From positions 1 through 41,497 of the forward strand of contig NZ_CALUWY010000023.1 in assembly GCF_944324615.1 (NCBI RefSeq): DNA of 41,497 nt, in the 5' to 3' direction. Position 1 is the stretch's first letter; the number at the start of each line of letters is the position of its first letter. Of the stretch, positions 7,640-16,279 are shown one piece after another. The DNA is from an uncultured Mailhella sp. (lineage in GTDB: Bacteria; Desulfobacterota; Desulfovibrionia; Desulfovibrionales; Desulfovibrionaceae). Below the pieces are notes generated by a model. That model was given only the letters and a program-made list of their open reading frames with translations. It was not told the origin of the DNA and searched no databases. A program made the position numbers and the translations under genes.

Positions 7640-8746
7640 ATGTGCAGAATAGGGTCCATAAAAAGCATCACGCCCGTGGGGCCGAAGGCGGCCCTCACCC
7701 TCATGCTTCCCCAGCAGGAAGGACACGACAATTCCGGATACGCCATGGTCATGCAGGACATGGCCGGGGTGTTCGGTGAATGGAAGGACAAGCCCCTTCT
7801 TTCCGCCGCGTGCACGCGCGAAGGCATGCGCGCCGTGGACGACTACATGGCCGAACACCACTTCACCCTGCTCTTCAGCTGGACGCCCAAGTACGACGCA
7901 AGGCCCGGGCTGAACATACGGCCCATGGAACGCTACCTCTTCCGCGTCTACGACTACCCGCCCCATTACCGCTACAGCAGCGAAGAGGAGAAGGCCGACC
8001 TTCTGCTCGACACGCGCCTTGCCCTGCGCGCCATGCTGGAGGAAAGAAACGGCGGCTTTGTCTATTCCTTCTGGCCCGACGTGCTCACCCTCAAGGAAAT
8101 AGGCGACCCGCGCGACATCGCCGCCTACTTCCGCCTCTGGGACGACACCTGCCCGCTGCTGGCCCGGAACATCGTGACCCAGTGCCGCCAGAACACCAAC
8201 TACGACATCGTGCGCTACGCCGCCCACCCCTTCTTCCTTCAGGGCTATACGGTGTGCGTCAACGGCGAAAACACCTTCTACACCAAGAACAAGGAATTTC
8301 AGAAGTCCCTGCACCGGGGCTACACCGGCTTTGAATCCGATTCCCAGTGCCTGCTCTACAGCCTGCACTATGTGCTGCACGAACTCAGATGGCCGCCGGA
8401 ATACTTCAAGCACGTCATCACCCCCCTGCCCTTTGCGGAAATCGACGGCAGGGAAGACGCCGACGTTCTGCGCATCATCCGCGAAACGCTGGCGCATCTG
8501 GAAATCAACGGGCCCAACGCCATCATAGGCATGCTTCCCGACAGCCGCATGATCTGCTGCTGCGATTCCAAGAAGCTCCGCCCCGTGGTGGTGGGCAGAA
8601 CCGACGGCATGCTGGCCGTTTCCTCCGAAGTCTGCGGCCTGAACGCCGTCATGCCGGAACGCGACCCCGCCCTCGACATCTACCCCGGCGAACGGGAAAC
8701 CATCATCATCGACAATGATCTCAGGGTACGCATATGCAGGCAGTAA
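7640..8746 (+). CDS. Glutamate synthase glutaminase subunit (archaeal-type GltB1)
   Basis: A 368-residue class II glutamine amidotransferase. The protein begins Met-Cys-Arg-Ile-Gly, so removal of Met exposes Cys as the N-terminal nucleophile of Ntn-type glutaminases. Segments such as QEGHDNSGYAMVMQD follow the GATase II pattern (substrate-loop Asn-Ser-Gly). It releases ammonia from glutamine for the FMN subunit encoded next. In most bacteria this domain is the N-terminus of one 1500-residue GltB; here it is a separate gene. A ribosome site (AAGGAAAA) precedes the ATG. The 3' end overlaps the next gene by 13 bases, which suggests translational coupling and fixed stoichiometry. The substrate is clear from context, since the neighbours supply the synthase and reductase domains. 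Confidence 0.9.
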   Translation: MCRIGSIKSITPVGPKAALTLMLPQQEGHDNSGYAMVMQDMAGVFGEWKDKPLLSAACTREGMRAVDDYMAEHHFTLLFSWTPKYDARPGLNIRPMERYLFRVYDYPPHYRYSSEEEKADLLLDTRLALRAMLEERNGGFVYSFWPDVLTLKEIGDPRDIAAYFRLWDDTCPLLARNIVTQCRQNTNYDIVRYAAHPFFLQGYTVCVNGENTFYTKNKEFQKSLHRGYTGFESDSQCLLYSLHYVLHELRWPPEYFKHVITPLPFAEIDGREDADVLRIIRETLAHLEINGPNAIIGMLPDSRMICCCDSKKLRPVVVGRTDGMLAVSSEVCGLNAVMPERDPALDIYPGERETIIIDNDLRVRICRQ

Positions 8747-10365
8747 ACGCTCTCGACATCTGTTCCGAAGACCTGCGCTGGGTCATCCGGCACGATCCTT
8801 CCCGCTGCACCATGTGCGGCAGCTGCGTGGCCCAGTGCGCGCAGAACGCCATTGAGGCGGTCATGCTGCGCTGCGACGTCACCGTTTCCGAAAAGCCCGT
8901 GCCGGAACCGGAAAAAAGGCACCTTGCGCGGCCCGTCATCCGCCAGAAGACCGACCTTGCCCACCTGTGCGTGGGCTGCGGCTTCTGCGCCAGGGTATGC
9001 CCCAACGGGGCCATTCATCCCGAACGCAACCCGGATCAGCGCTTTCCCCTCATCGGCCGCGCCCACGGCCCCATACGGCGCGGCGGGCGCACCAATCTGA
9101 ACACGCAGCGCACCCTCGACGCCATCGTGGTGGGCCGCATCAGCCAGATGACCGACCCCGCCCTTGATTCCGAACGCCACACCTTCGACATGCGCGCTCC
9201 CCTGGGCCGCGTGCTGCCCACCAACGCCATGCCCCTTGAGGTGAGGGACGGACGGCTGGTCAGAACCGACCGCATCCCGCCGGTGAACTGGATCTATCCG
9301 CTCCTTTTCAGCGATATGTCCATAGGCGCCCTCTCCACCCGCGCATGGGAGGCCATAGCCATGGCCGTGGCCTATCTCAACGAGGAATGTTCCCTGCCCG
9401 TGCGCATGAGTTCGGGCGAAGGCGGCATGCCCGTGAAGCTTCTGGAATCGGATAAGCTCCGCTACTTCATCATACAGATAGCCTCCGGCCACTTCGGCTG
9501 GGACCGCATCGTCAAGGCCCTGCCCCGCATGAAGACCGACCCGGCGGGCGTGCTCATCAAGATCGGTCAGGGCGCCAAGCCCGGCGACGGCGGCCTTCTG
9601 CCCGCCTCCAAGGTGGCCCCGCACATTCAGGCCATACGCGGCGTGCCGAAGTCCACCCTGCATTCCCCGCCCAACCATCAGGGCCTGTATTCCATCGAGG
9701 AATCGGTGCAGAAGATGCACCTTTCCCTCAACGCGGCCTTCGGCTTCCGCGTGCCCGTGGCCATCAAGTGCGCGGCCTCGGCCACGTCGGTTTCCGTGTA
9801 CAACAACCTTCTGCGCGATCCCTACCGCATCTGCGGCGGCTTTTTCATCGACGGCATACAGGGCGGCACCGGCGCGGCCAACGAGGTTTCCCTCGACCAT
9901 ACCGGCCACCCCGTGGTCTCCAAACTGCGCGACTGCTACCTCGCCGCCGTGGGACAGGGCCTTCAGGGCCAGATTCCCCTGTGGGCGGGCGGCGGCGTGG
10001 GCCTTACCGGCAATGCCGCGGCCGACGCCTTCAAGATGATATGCCTCGGCGCCAACGGCGTGTTCATCGGCAAGCTCCTCATCCAGCTTCTGGGATGCGT
10101 GGGCAACGAGAACGGCCGCTGCAACAACTGTTCCACAGGCCTGTGCCCCAACGGCATCTGTTCGCAGGATCCGCGCCTTGTGGCGCGGCTCGACGTGGAC
10201 AGAGGGGCGCAGGCCATCGTGGACTACGTTCTGGCCTTCGACAGCGAAATGCGAAAGCTCATGGCCCCCATCGGCAACAGCTCCCTGCCCGTGGGCCGCT
10301 CCGACGCCCTCGTGGCCACCGACCGCGCCGTGGCCGACAAGCTCGGCATCGCCTACGCCTGCTGA
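8734..10365 (+). CDS. gltB: Glutamate synthase FMN/ferredoxin subunit (archaeal-type GltB2)
   Basis: A 543-residue synthase subunit. Residues 25-35 (CTMCGSCVAQC) and about 79-89 (CVGCGFCARVC) are two ferredoxin-type 4Fe-4S motifs. Residues about 150-500 are the FMN-binding glutamate synthase barrel, with MSSGEGGMPVKLLES, KIGQGAKPGDGGLLP and the FIDGIQGGTGAA block. Near residue 462, CNNCSTGLCPNGIC corresponds to the 3Fe-4S loop of bacterial GltB. The enzyme condenses 2-oxoglutarate with ammonia channelled from the glutaminase subunit and reduces the imine to glutamate. The start overlaps the previous gene by 13 bases. The extra N-terminal ferredoxin domain, absent from classical GltB, is typical of the split archaeal/Desulfovibrio form. 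The electron path from the following GltD-like fusion is inferred. Confidence 0.93.
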   Translation: MQAVNALDICSEDLRWVIRHDPSRCTMCGSCVAQCAQNAIEAVMLRCDVTVSEKPVPEPEKRHLARPVIRQKTDLAHLCVGCGFCARVCPNGAIHPERNPDQRFPLIGRAHGPIRRGGRTNLNTQRTLDAIVVGRISQMTDPALDSERHTFDMRAPLGRVLPTNAMPLEVRDGRLVRTDRIPPVNWIYPLLFSDMSIGALSTRAWEAIAMAVAYLNEECSLPVRMSSGEGGMPVKLLESDKLRYFIIQIASGHFGWDRIVKALPRMKTDPAGVLIKIGQGAKPGDGGLLPASKVAPHIQAIRGVPKSTLHSPPNHQGLYSIEESVQKMHLSLNAAFGFRVPVAIKCAASATSVSVYNNLLRDPYRICGGFFIDGIQGGTGAANEVSLDHTGHPVVSKLRDCYLAAVGQGLQGQIPLWAGGGVGLTGNAAADAFKMICLGANGVFIGKLLIQLLGCVGNENGRCNNCSTGLCPNGICSQDPRLVARLDVDRGAQAIVDYVLAFDSEMRKLMAPIGNSSLPVGRSDALVATDRAVADKLGIAYAC

Positions 10366-10423
10366 TCCCGGAAAAGCCGAAAGGCCTTTCCGCAACGGAA
10401 CCTCTTCCTTCAAAGGCAATACC

Positions 10424-12748
10424 ATGTTTTCCATAGATACGCTCATCCGGCACGAACGCATGTCCACGCAGAGCCTGCTGCTCGCCATTTCCGAAGCCGT
10501 GAACCGGGGGGAAACGGAATTTCTCATCCACGCCTCCGGTCAGCACGACATAGGCGGCCCCCTGTGGAACAGGGAAGGCCGTCCCCTGCACTTTCATGTG
10601 ACCAACCCCGGCCAGAGGGTGGGCTGCATGGGCCTCGACAACACCGACATCGTGGTGGACGGCCCGGCCCCGGCCGACGTGGGCTGGCTCAATTCCGGCG
10701 CGCGCATCACCGTGAAGGGCGATGCGGGCGACACGGCCGGGCACTGTGCGGCCTCGGGCGTCATCTACATCGGCGGCAGGGCCGGCACGCGCTCCGGCTC
10801 CCTCATGAAGCACGACCCGCTCTACCCCGAGCCTGAGCTGTGGATTCTGAAGTACACCGGCTCCTTCCCGTGCGAATTCATGGGCGGCGGCAGAATGGTG
10901 GTATGCGGCCTCGATGCCGAAGACATGCCTTCCGTTCTCGGCGAACGCGCCTGCGTGGGCATGGTGGGCGGCGTGGTCTACTTCCGGGGCAATCCCGGCT
11001 CCTATGCGGAAAACGACGTGGCCGTGCATGAACTTGATGAAGAGGACATCGCCTTCCTTTCCGGCGGCATGAGCGCCTTTCTCCATGCCGTGGACAGAAC
11101 AGACGCACAGGAGCGCCTCTCCCGCTGGAGCGAATGGAGAAAGCTTCTGCCCCTGCAGAGCGGCGAACACATAAGGCATCCTCTGTCCATGCGCGAATAC
11201 CGCAGGGAAAAGTGGGTGAAGGGCGGCATATTCAGCGACGTGGTCAGCGACAATTTTTCCGTGAACGGCCTTGTGGCGCGCGGCAGATTCCGCCTGCGCG
11301 TGCCCTCGTGGGACAACGCCGCCACGGCCGCGCCCTGCGAATACGCCTGCCCCGCGCACATTCCCACCCAGAGGCGCTTCAACCTGCTGCGCCAGGGCCG
11401 CACGGAAGAGGCCCTGCGCCTTGTGCTCGATTATTCCCCCTTCCCCGGTTCCGTATGCGGCCATGTGTGCCCGAACCCCTGCATGGACGCCTGCACCCGC
11501 GGCAGACGCATCGACCTGCCCATGCAGATAGGCGCCCTCGGCCGGGAATCCGCCGCTCTGACCGTGGAACAAAAGGCGCAGTCCAGCGGGAAGAAGGTTG
11601 CCGTCATCGGTTCCGGCGCGGCCGGACTGTCCGCGGCATGGCAGCTTGCCCGCAAGGGGCACGACGTCACCGTATACGAGGCCGACCATGTCATCGGCGG
11701 CAAGATGGAACAGGTCATTCCCCGTGAAAGGCTCGATCATGCCGTGCTGCAGGCGGAAATCGCCCGCATTGCCTCCATGGGCGTGAAATTCGTGACCTCC
11801 TGCCCGGTGGACAGGGAAAGATTCGACGCCCTGCGCAGGGAAAACGATGCCGTCATCGTGGCCGCAGGCGGCACGAAGGCCCGCATGTTCCCGTGGAAGG
11901 GCAGAGAGCGCGTGGTGCCCGGCATCGAGTACCTGAAGGCCGTGAACCGCGGCGAACACCCCGCCACGGGCAGGCACGTCATCGTCATCGGCTGCGGCAA
12001 CGCGGGCATGGACGTGGCGGCCGGGGCCTATGCCGAGGGAGCGGAGCACGTCACCTGCATCGACGTGCAGAAGCCCGCCGCCTTCGACAAGGAAATCGCC
12101 CATATCGAGAATCTGGGCGGCACCATACTCTGGCCCGTCGTGACGCGCGAAATCACGGATAAGGGCATCATCGACGATCAGGGCCGCCTCATTGCCGGCG
12201 ACATGGTCATCGTGGCCACAGGCGAGGAACCGGACATTTCCTTCCTGCCCGAAGGCGCGCCCACCTTCAGGGAACACTGGCTCGTGCCCGGGGAAGACGG
12301 AAGCGTTCTGCCCGGCGTGTTCGCCGCAGGCGACGTGATACGGCCCGGGCTTCTTGCCGCAGCCATCGGTTCCGGCGCACAGGCGGCAAGGGCGGCCTGC
12401 GCCTTTCTGGAAGGCCGCCGTCCTGAAAAGGAAAAGGCCCGGCCCATGGCCTCCGCCCGCCTCAGCCTGGAATATTTCAGCCGCGTGCACAAGGCGGACA
12501 TGCCCGCCCCGGCAGGCGACCATGCGCGCTGCATCAGCTGCGGCAGCTGCCGCGACTGCGGCATGTGCCTGCATTCCTGCCCGGAAGGCGCTGTTTCCCG
12601 CGTGGAAACGGAAGAAGGCTTTGCCTACGTTTCCGACCCGGAACGCTGCACAGGCTGCGGCATCTGCGCGGGCGTGTGCCCCTGCGGCGTATGGACCATG
12701 AGAAACAACGACCCCATGCTCTTCCCCGCAGGGCGCACGGTGGCATAA
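10424..12748 (+). CDS. gltD: GXGXG-GltD fusion: glutamate synthase GltB3 domain joined to the NAD(P)H-oxidising subunit
   Basis: A 774-residue fusion. Residues about 20-230 are the GXGXG beta-helix domain normally at the C-terminus of GltB ([30 protein letters not shown]). From about 300 comes a complete GltD: the cysteine-rich N-terminal cluster region ([15 protein letters not shown], then [13 protein letters not shown]), an FAD-binding [11 protein letters not shown] near 395, and an NAD(P)H-binding [12 protein letters not shown] near 521. A C-terminal double ferredoxin motif follows, [11 protein letters not shown] near 702 and [11 protein letters not shown] near 741. It supplies electrons from NAD(P)H to the FMN subunit. 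The start at 10424 is chosen for its AAAGG ribosome site; the frame is open further upstream but that region overlaps the previous gene. The fusion of GltB3 to GltD is the notable feature. Confidence 0.92.
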   Translation: MFSIDTLIRHERMSTQSLLLAISEAVNRGETEFLIHASGQHDIGGPLWNREGRPLHFHVTNPGQRVGCMGLDNTDIVVDGPAPADVGWLNSGARITVKGDAGDTAGHCAASGVIYIGGRAGTRSGSLMKHDPLYPEPELWILKYTGSFPCEFMGGGRMVVCGLDAEDMPSVLGERACVGMVGGVVYFRGNPGSYAENDVAVHELDEEDIAFLSGGMSAFLHAVDRTDAQERLSRWSEWRKLLPLQSGEHIRHPLSMREYRREKWVKGGIFSDVVSDNFSVNGLVARGRFRLRVPSWDNAATAAPCEYACPAHIPTQRRFNLLRQGRTEEALRLVLDYSPFPGSVCGHVCPNPCMDACTRGRRIDLPMQIGALGRESAALTVEQKAQSSGKKVAVIGSGAAGLSAAWQLARKGHDVTVYEADHVIGGKMEQVIPRERLDHAVLQAEIARIASMGVKFVTSCPVDRERFDALRRENDAVIVAAGGTKARMFPWKGRERVVPGIEYLKAVNRGEHPATGRHVIVIGCGNAGMDVAAGAYAEGAEHVTCIDVQKPAAFDKEIAHIENLGGTILWPVVTREITDKGIIDDQGRLIAGDMVIVATGEEPDISFLPEGAPTFREHWLVPGEDGSVLPGVFAAGDVIRPGLLAAAIGSGAQAARAACAFLEGRRPEKEKARPMASARLSLEYFSRVHKADMPAPAGDHARCISCGSCRDCGMCLHSCPEGAVSRVETEEGFAYVSDPERCTGCGICAGVCPCGVWTMRNNDPMLFPAGRTVA

Positions 12749-12792
12749 CTCTTTCCTCCGGCACGGCCGGAGAACGCATCCGGAGCTTCTCC

Positions 12793-14019
12793 ATGACAAG
12801 CATCAACAACGCCTACGCGGGCCTTTCCGGCAATTATCTCTTCAGTGAAGTGGCGCGCAGGGTTTCGGCCTTCAGAGCGCGGAACCCGGAAACGGAAGTC
12901 ATCAGCCTGGGCATAGGCGACGTGTCCCTGCCCCTCATCCCCTCCGTCATCCGCGCCCTGCACAAGGCCGTGGACGAAATGGCCTGCGCCGACACCTTCC
13001 GGGGCTACGGCCCGGAACAGGGCTACGCCTTTCTGCGCGAGGCCATACGCAGGCACGATTTTCTGCCCCGCGGGGTGAAGCTCGACGCGGATGAAATCTT
13101 CATCAGCGACGGAGCCAAGAGCGATATCGGCAATTTTCAGGAACTGTTCGGCGACGATGCCGTCGTGGCCATCACCGACCCGGTCTACCCCGTGTACGAG
13201 GATTCCAACGCCATGGCGGGCCGCGCGGGCGTCAGGGAAAACGGCCGCTGGAGCCGCATCGTGTACCTGCCCTGCACCCGGGCCAACGCCTTTCAGCCCG
13301 ACCTGCCCGACACGGCCGTGGATGTCGTCTACCTGTGCAGCCCCAACAACCCCACAGGCACCGTGCTCGACCGCGCCTCCCTCACCGCCTGGGTGAACCA
13401 TGCCCGGGAACACGGAAGCCTCATCCTCTTCGATGCGGCCTACGAGGCCTTCATCCGCGACGATTCCCTGCCCCGCAGCATCTACGAAATCCCCGGAGCG
13501 GACGAGGTGGCCGTGGAATTCCGCAGTCTTTCCAAGACGGCGGGCTTCACCGGGCTCCGCTGCGGCTATGCCGTGGTGCCGAAGAAGCTCACCGCCCGCA
13601 CGAAGGACGGCCGCACCCTTTCGCTGCACGACATGTGGCTGCGCCGCCAGTGCACCAAGTACAACGGCTGCCCCTACATCGTGCAGCGCGCGGCCGAGGC
13701 CGTGTTCCAGCCCGGGGCGGAAAAGGAACTGGCCGCCGGTCTCGCCGTGTACCGCAACAACGCCGACCTCATGCTTGCCTCCTTCCGCCGCATGGGCCTT
13801 TCGGCCTTCGGCGGCGTGCATTCGCCCTACATCTGGCTTCAGACGCCGGACGCCATGCCCTCATGGGACTTCTTCGACCTCATGCTGGAAAAGGCCGCCG
13901 TGGTCTGCACCCCGGGCGCGGGCTTCGGCGCAAGCGGCGAAGGCTACGCGCGCTTTACGGCCTTCAATTCTCCCGAAAACACGAAAAAGGCCCTCGAAAG
14001 GCTGGAAAAAGCACTGTAA
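12793..14019 (+). CDS. dapL: LL-diaminopimelate aminotransferase
   Basis: A 408-residue class I/II PLP aminotransferase of the DapL type, which converts tetrahydrodipicolinate and glutamate directly to LL-diaminopimelate and 2-oxoglutarate, bypassing the acylated DAP routes. Supporting features are the N-terminal [19 protein letters not shown], the substrate motif [27 protein letters not shown], the CSPNNPTG loop, and the PLP lysine in [15 protein letters not shown] near residue 249. It starts 44 bases after the GltD fusion behind a CGGAG ribosome site. Its place in a glutamine/glutamate synthesis cluster makes sense: it spends glutamate and returns the 2-oxoglutarate that glutamate synthase consumes, for lysine and peptidoglycan. 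The following activator gene starts 78 bases on, after two short GC hairpins. Confidence 0.92.
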   Translation: MTSINNAYAGLSGNYLFSEVARRVSAFRARNPETEVISLGIGDVSLPLIPSVIRALHKAVDEMACADTFRGYGPEQGYAFLREAIRRHDFLPRGVKLDADEIFISDGAKSDIGNFQELFGDDAVVAITDPVYPVYEDSNAMAGRAGVRENGRWSRIVYLPCTRANAFQPDLPDTAVDVVYLCSPNNPTGTVLDRASLTAWVNHAREHGSLILFDAAYEAFIRDDSLPRSIYEIPGADEVAVEFRSLSKTAGFTGLRCGYAVVPKKLTARTKDGRTLSLHDMWLRRQCTKYNGCPYIVQRAAEAVFQPGAEKELAAGLAVYRNNADLMLASFRRMGLSAFGGVHSPYIWLQTPDAMPSWDFFDLMLEKAAVVCTPGAGFGASGEGYARFTAFNSPENTKKALERLEKAL

Positions 14020-14097
14020 CGGCCCTTCCCGCGCCCTGCCAAAGCGGGGCGCCTCAACTTCCACCCGGCGGGCATCCCCGCCCTGCGGACCACTTCC

Positions 14098-15672
14098 ATG
14101 CCCGAGTCCACCCTCTCCCTGCCGGAACCCTACCTTGAAGGCCTCTGCCATGTGGTGCAATGCCTCAGCCCGGGACTTCCCTTCCGGGAAGCGCTCCTGC
14201 GCGTGCTTGACTCCATTTCCCGCGACATGCCCTTCACCCGGGCCCATATCATGGTGCAGCACCCGGAAAACGGCAGTCTTCACCTTTCCATGACCGAGGG
14301 AAAGGCCTGCGTGCCCCACCTCACCTATGCCCCGGGCCGGGGCATCACCGGGCAGGTGTTCGCCACCGGAAAGCCCATCATTGTGGAATGCATGAAGAAT
14401 CACCCCGACTTCCAGAACCGGCTTTTCGAGCGCAACGAGGAGGAAATGCGCCATCTGGCCTTTCTCTGCGTTCCCGTGATCCTGCAGAAAAGCCGGAAGG
14501 GAGAGGAAGAGGCCGGAAAAAGCGTCGTGGGCACGCTGAGCGCGGACACGCCCCGGGCCGATGCGGCGGTGCTGCGCCGGCTCTGCCGCTTTCTTGAGGT
14601 GGTGGCCTCGCTGGTGGGGCATCAGGTGGCCTGCCTGCAGGAAGACATGCTGCGCGAAAGCGCCCATTACACAAGGCAGGACGACAGGCCCCTGCCCTCC
14701 GCGCTGCAGAGCATGCCCTCCATCGTGGTGCTTTCCCAGAGCATGAATCATGTGCTCCACCATGTGGCGCAGGTGGCTCCGGGCAACACCACCGTGCTGC
14801 TGCGCGGGGAATCCGGTTCCGGCAAGGAACTCATGGCCTCGGCCATCCATCAGTGCAGCAGCAGGGCGAACAGGCCCTTCATCAAGCTCAACTGCGCGGC
14901 CCTGCCCGCCGATCTTGTGGAGGGCGAACTCTTCGGCTGGCAGAAGGGGGCCTTCACCGGGGCGCAGCAGCAGAGGCGCGGCGTGTTTGAACAGGCCTCC
15001 TCCGGCACGCTCTTTCTCGACGAAATAGGCGATCTTTCCCTTGCGGCGCAGGCCAAGGTGCTGCGTGCCGTGCAGGAAGGCGAAATCGTGCGCCTCGGCA
15101 GCGAAAAGGTCGTGAAGGTGGACGTGCGCCTTATCTGCGCCACCCATCAGCCCCTGGAAAAGCTGGTGGAACAGGGCCTTTTCCGCGAAGACCTCTATTA
15201 CCGCATCAACGTCTTTCCCCTCTTTCTGCCGCCCCTGCGCGAAAGAGCGGACGACATCCTGCCCCTGGCGGAGCATTTTCTGCACCTTTTCGCCCGCAGG
15301 CACGGCCGGAGCGCGAAATGCCTCTCTCCCCAGGCGGCGGATGCCCTGGTTGCCTGGCGCTGGCCGGGCAACGTGCGCGAACTGCAGAACGCCATGGAAC
15401 GCGCGGTGCTGCTCTGCGAAGGCGACACCGTGCACCCCTGCCACCTTCCCCCCTGTCTGCGCGCCTCCGAAGGCCGTGCCGCACCCGGCGGCAGAAACCT
15501 CGGCTTTCACGAAGAGGTGGGCCTTCTGGAAAAGACACGGCTGGAAGAGGCCCTCACCCTTTCCGGCGGAAACATCCATCAGGCCGCGCGCAACATCGGC
15601 ATCACCTACCGCATTTTCTATTATAAAATGAAGAAATACGGCATCGACTACCGGCGCTTTCTTGCGCGCTGA
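14098..15672 (+). CDS. Sigma-54-dependent activator, GAF-AAA-Fis (NifA-like)
   Basis: A 524-residue enhancer-binding protein. Residues about 20-180 form a GAF-type sensor domain. The AAA+ domain has Walker A GESGSGKE near 237, the sigma-54-contacting GAFTGA loop near 284, Walker B GTLFLDEIGDL near 302 and arginine-finger regions further on. Residues about 480-517 are a Fis-type helix-turn-helix (LSGGNIHQAARNIGIT). This is the NifA architecture. There is no receiver domain, so control is through the GAF ligand or a partner protein. It is the last gene of the cluster whose first gene has a sigma-54 promoter, so it probably activates its own operon; the palindromes at 4684 and 5186 are candidate sites. 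The ATG at 14098 lacks a strong ribosome site, so the exact start is less certain. Confidence 0.93.
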   Translation: MPESTLSLPEPYLEGLCHVVQCLSPGLPFREALLRVLDSISRDMPFTRAHIMVQHPENGSLHLSMTEGKACVPHLTYAPGRGITGQVFATGKPIIVECMKNHPDFQNRLFERNEEEMRHLAFLCVPVILQKSRKGEEEAGKSVVGTLSADTPRADAAVLRRLCRFLEVVASLVGHQVACLQEDMLRESAHYTRQDDRPLPSALQSMPSIVVLSQSMNHVLHHVAQVAPGNTTVLLRGESGSGKELMASAIHQCSSRANRPFIKLNCAALPADLVEGELFGWQKGAFTGAQQQRRGVFEQASSGTLFLDEIGDLSLAAQAKVLRAVQEGEIVRLGSEKVVKVDVRLICATHQPLEKLVEQGLFREDLYYRINVFPLFLPPLRERADDILPLAEHFLHLFARRHGRSAKCLSPQAADALVAWRWPGNVRELQNAMERAVLLCEGDTVHPCHLPPCLRASEGRAAPGGRNLGFHEEVGLLEKTRLEEALTLSGGNIHQAARNIGITYRIFYYKMKKYGIDYRRFLAR

Positions 15673-15692
15673 ATTTCCCTCCTCCCTCCGCG

Positions 15693-15771
15693 GCAGGGGC
15701 GCTCCCCTGCGCTCCTGCCGTCTGTTCCCCGCGTCCCCGCCCCGGCTTTTTCCCCGCCGGGGCGGGGACGC
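15693..15771 (+). terminator. Tandem hairpins ending the nitrogen cluster
   Basis: A 7-bp stem (15693-15699 with 15704-15710) is followed by a perfect 16-bp stem (15731-15746 with 15756-15771) whose loop is TTTTTCCCC. The second is among the strongest hairpins in the window but has no T-tract after it. It ends nine bases before the -35 of the next gene's promoter. Confidence 0.55.
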
Positions 15772-15779
15772 CTTCCGCA

Positions 15780-15808
15780 TTGAAAAAGCTCCCGGCACGG
15801 CGTATAGA
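15780..15808 (+). promoter_or_regulatory. Sigma-70 promoter for the DUF1992-uvrA unit
   Basis: TTGAAA (15780-15785), a 17-base spacer and TATAGA (15803-15808), close to consensus, 25 bases before the start codon at 15834. Confidence 0.75.
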
Positions 15809-15833
15809 AGGGGCATTGCAAGGGAGCGTGTCC

Positions 15834-16235
15834 ATGGCGGAGAATTTTCTGCATTTTCTGGCAAACCGGGCGGAAAGGCGCATTCAGGAAGCACAGAAGG
15901 AAGGCGCCTTCGATCATCTTCCCGGAGAGGGCAAGGAGCTTGTTCTGGAAGACGATTCCGCCGTGCCCGCAGAACTCCGCATGGCCTGCAAGGTACTCAG
16001 AAACGCGGGCTATCTTCCGCCGGAACTTGCCGACCGCAAGGAAATCAACACCCTCCTCGACCTGCTCGAACACTGCGAGGACGGCGCGGAAAAACTGCGC
16101 CAGATGCAGAAGCTCGACGTCATCCTCATGCGCGTGCAGAACCGCCGCGCCCGCTCCGTTGCCATAAACGAGAACGATCCTTATTATGAAAAAGTGGTGC
16201 GCCGCGTCACGTTGCTGAAGAACGGACGGCGCTGA
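15834..16235 (+). CDS. DUF1992 (DnaJ-homologue subfamily C member 28-like) protein
   Basis: A 133-residue soluble protein of the DUF1992 family, recognised by the N-terminal pattern [22 protein letters not shown] and the following [17 protein letters not shown]. The family is widespread and includes the conserved domain of DNAJC28, but its biochemical role is not established. I use the ATG at 15834 because it has an AGGGAG ribosome site and follows the promoter at 15780-15808; an upstream TTG would fall inside the -35 element. The C-terminal half is predicted helical (leucine-rich [20 protein letters not shown]). It sits 44 bases before uvrA and is probably co-transcribed with it; nothing in the sequence ties it to DNA repair otherwise. 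Confidence 0.88.
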   Translation: MAENFLHFLANRAERRIQEAQKEGAFDHLPGEGKELVLEDDSAVPAELRMACKVLRNAGYLPPELADRKEINTLLDLLEHCEDGAEKLRQMQKLDVILMRVQNRRARSVAINENDPYYEKVVRRVTLLKNGRR

Positions 16236-16279
16236 TTCTTTTTCCGGCGGCGTCTGCCGCCCAAGCAACAAGGAACAGC

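Noticed and set aside
10259..12799. 846-codon minus-strand frame opposite the GltD fusion
   Set aside because: Antisense shadow of a gene with unmistakable motifs; composition is His/Ala/Gly-rich with no recognisable domain.
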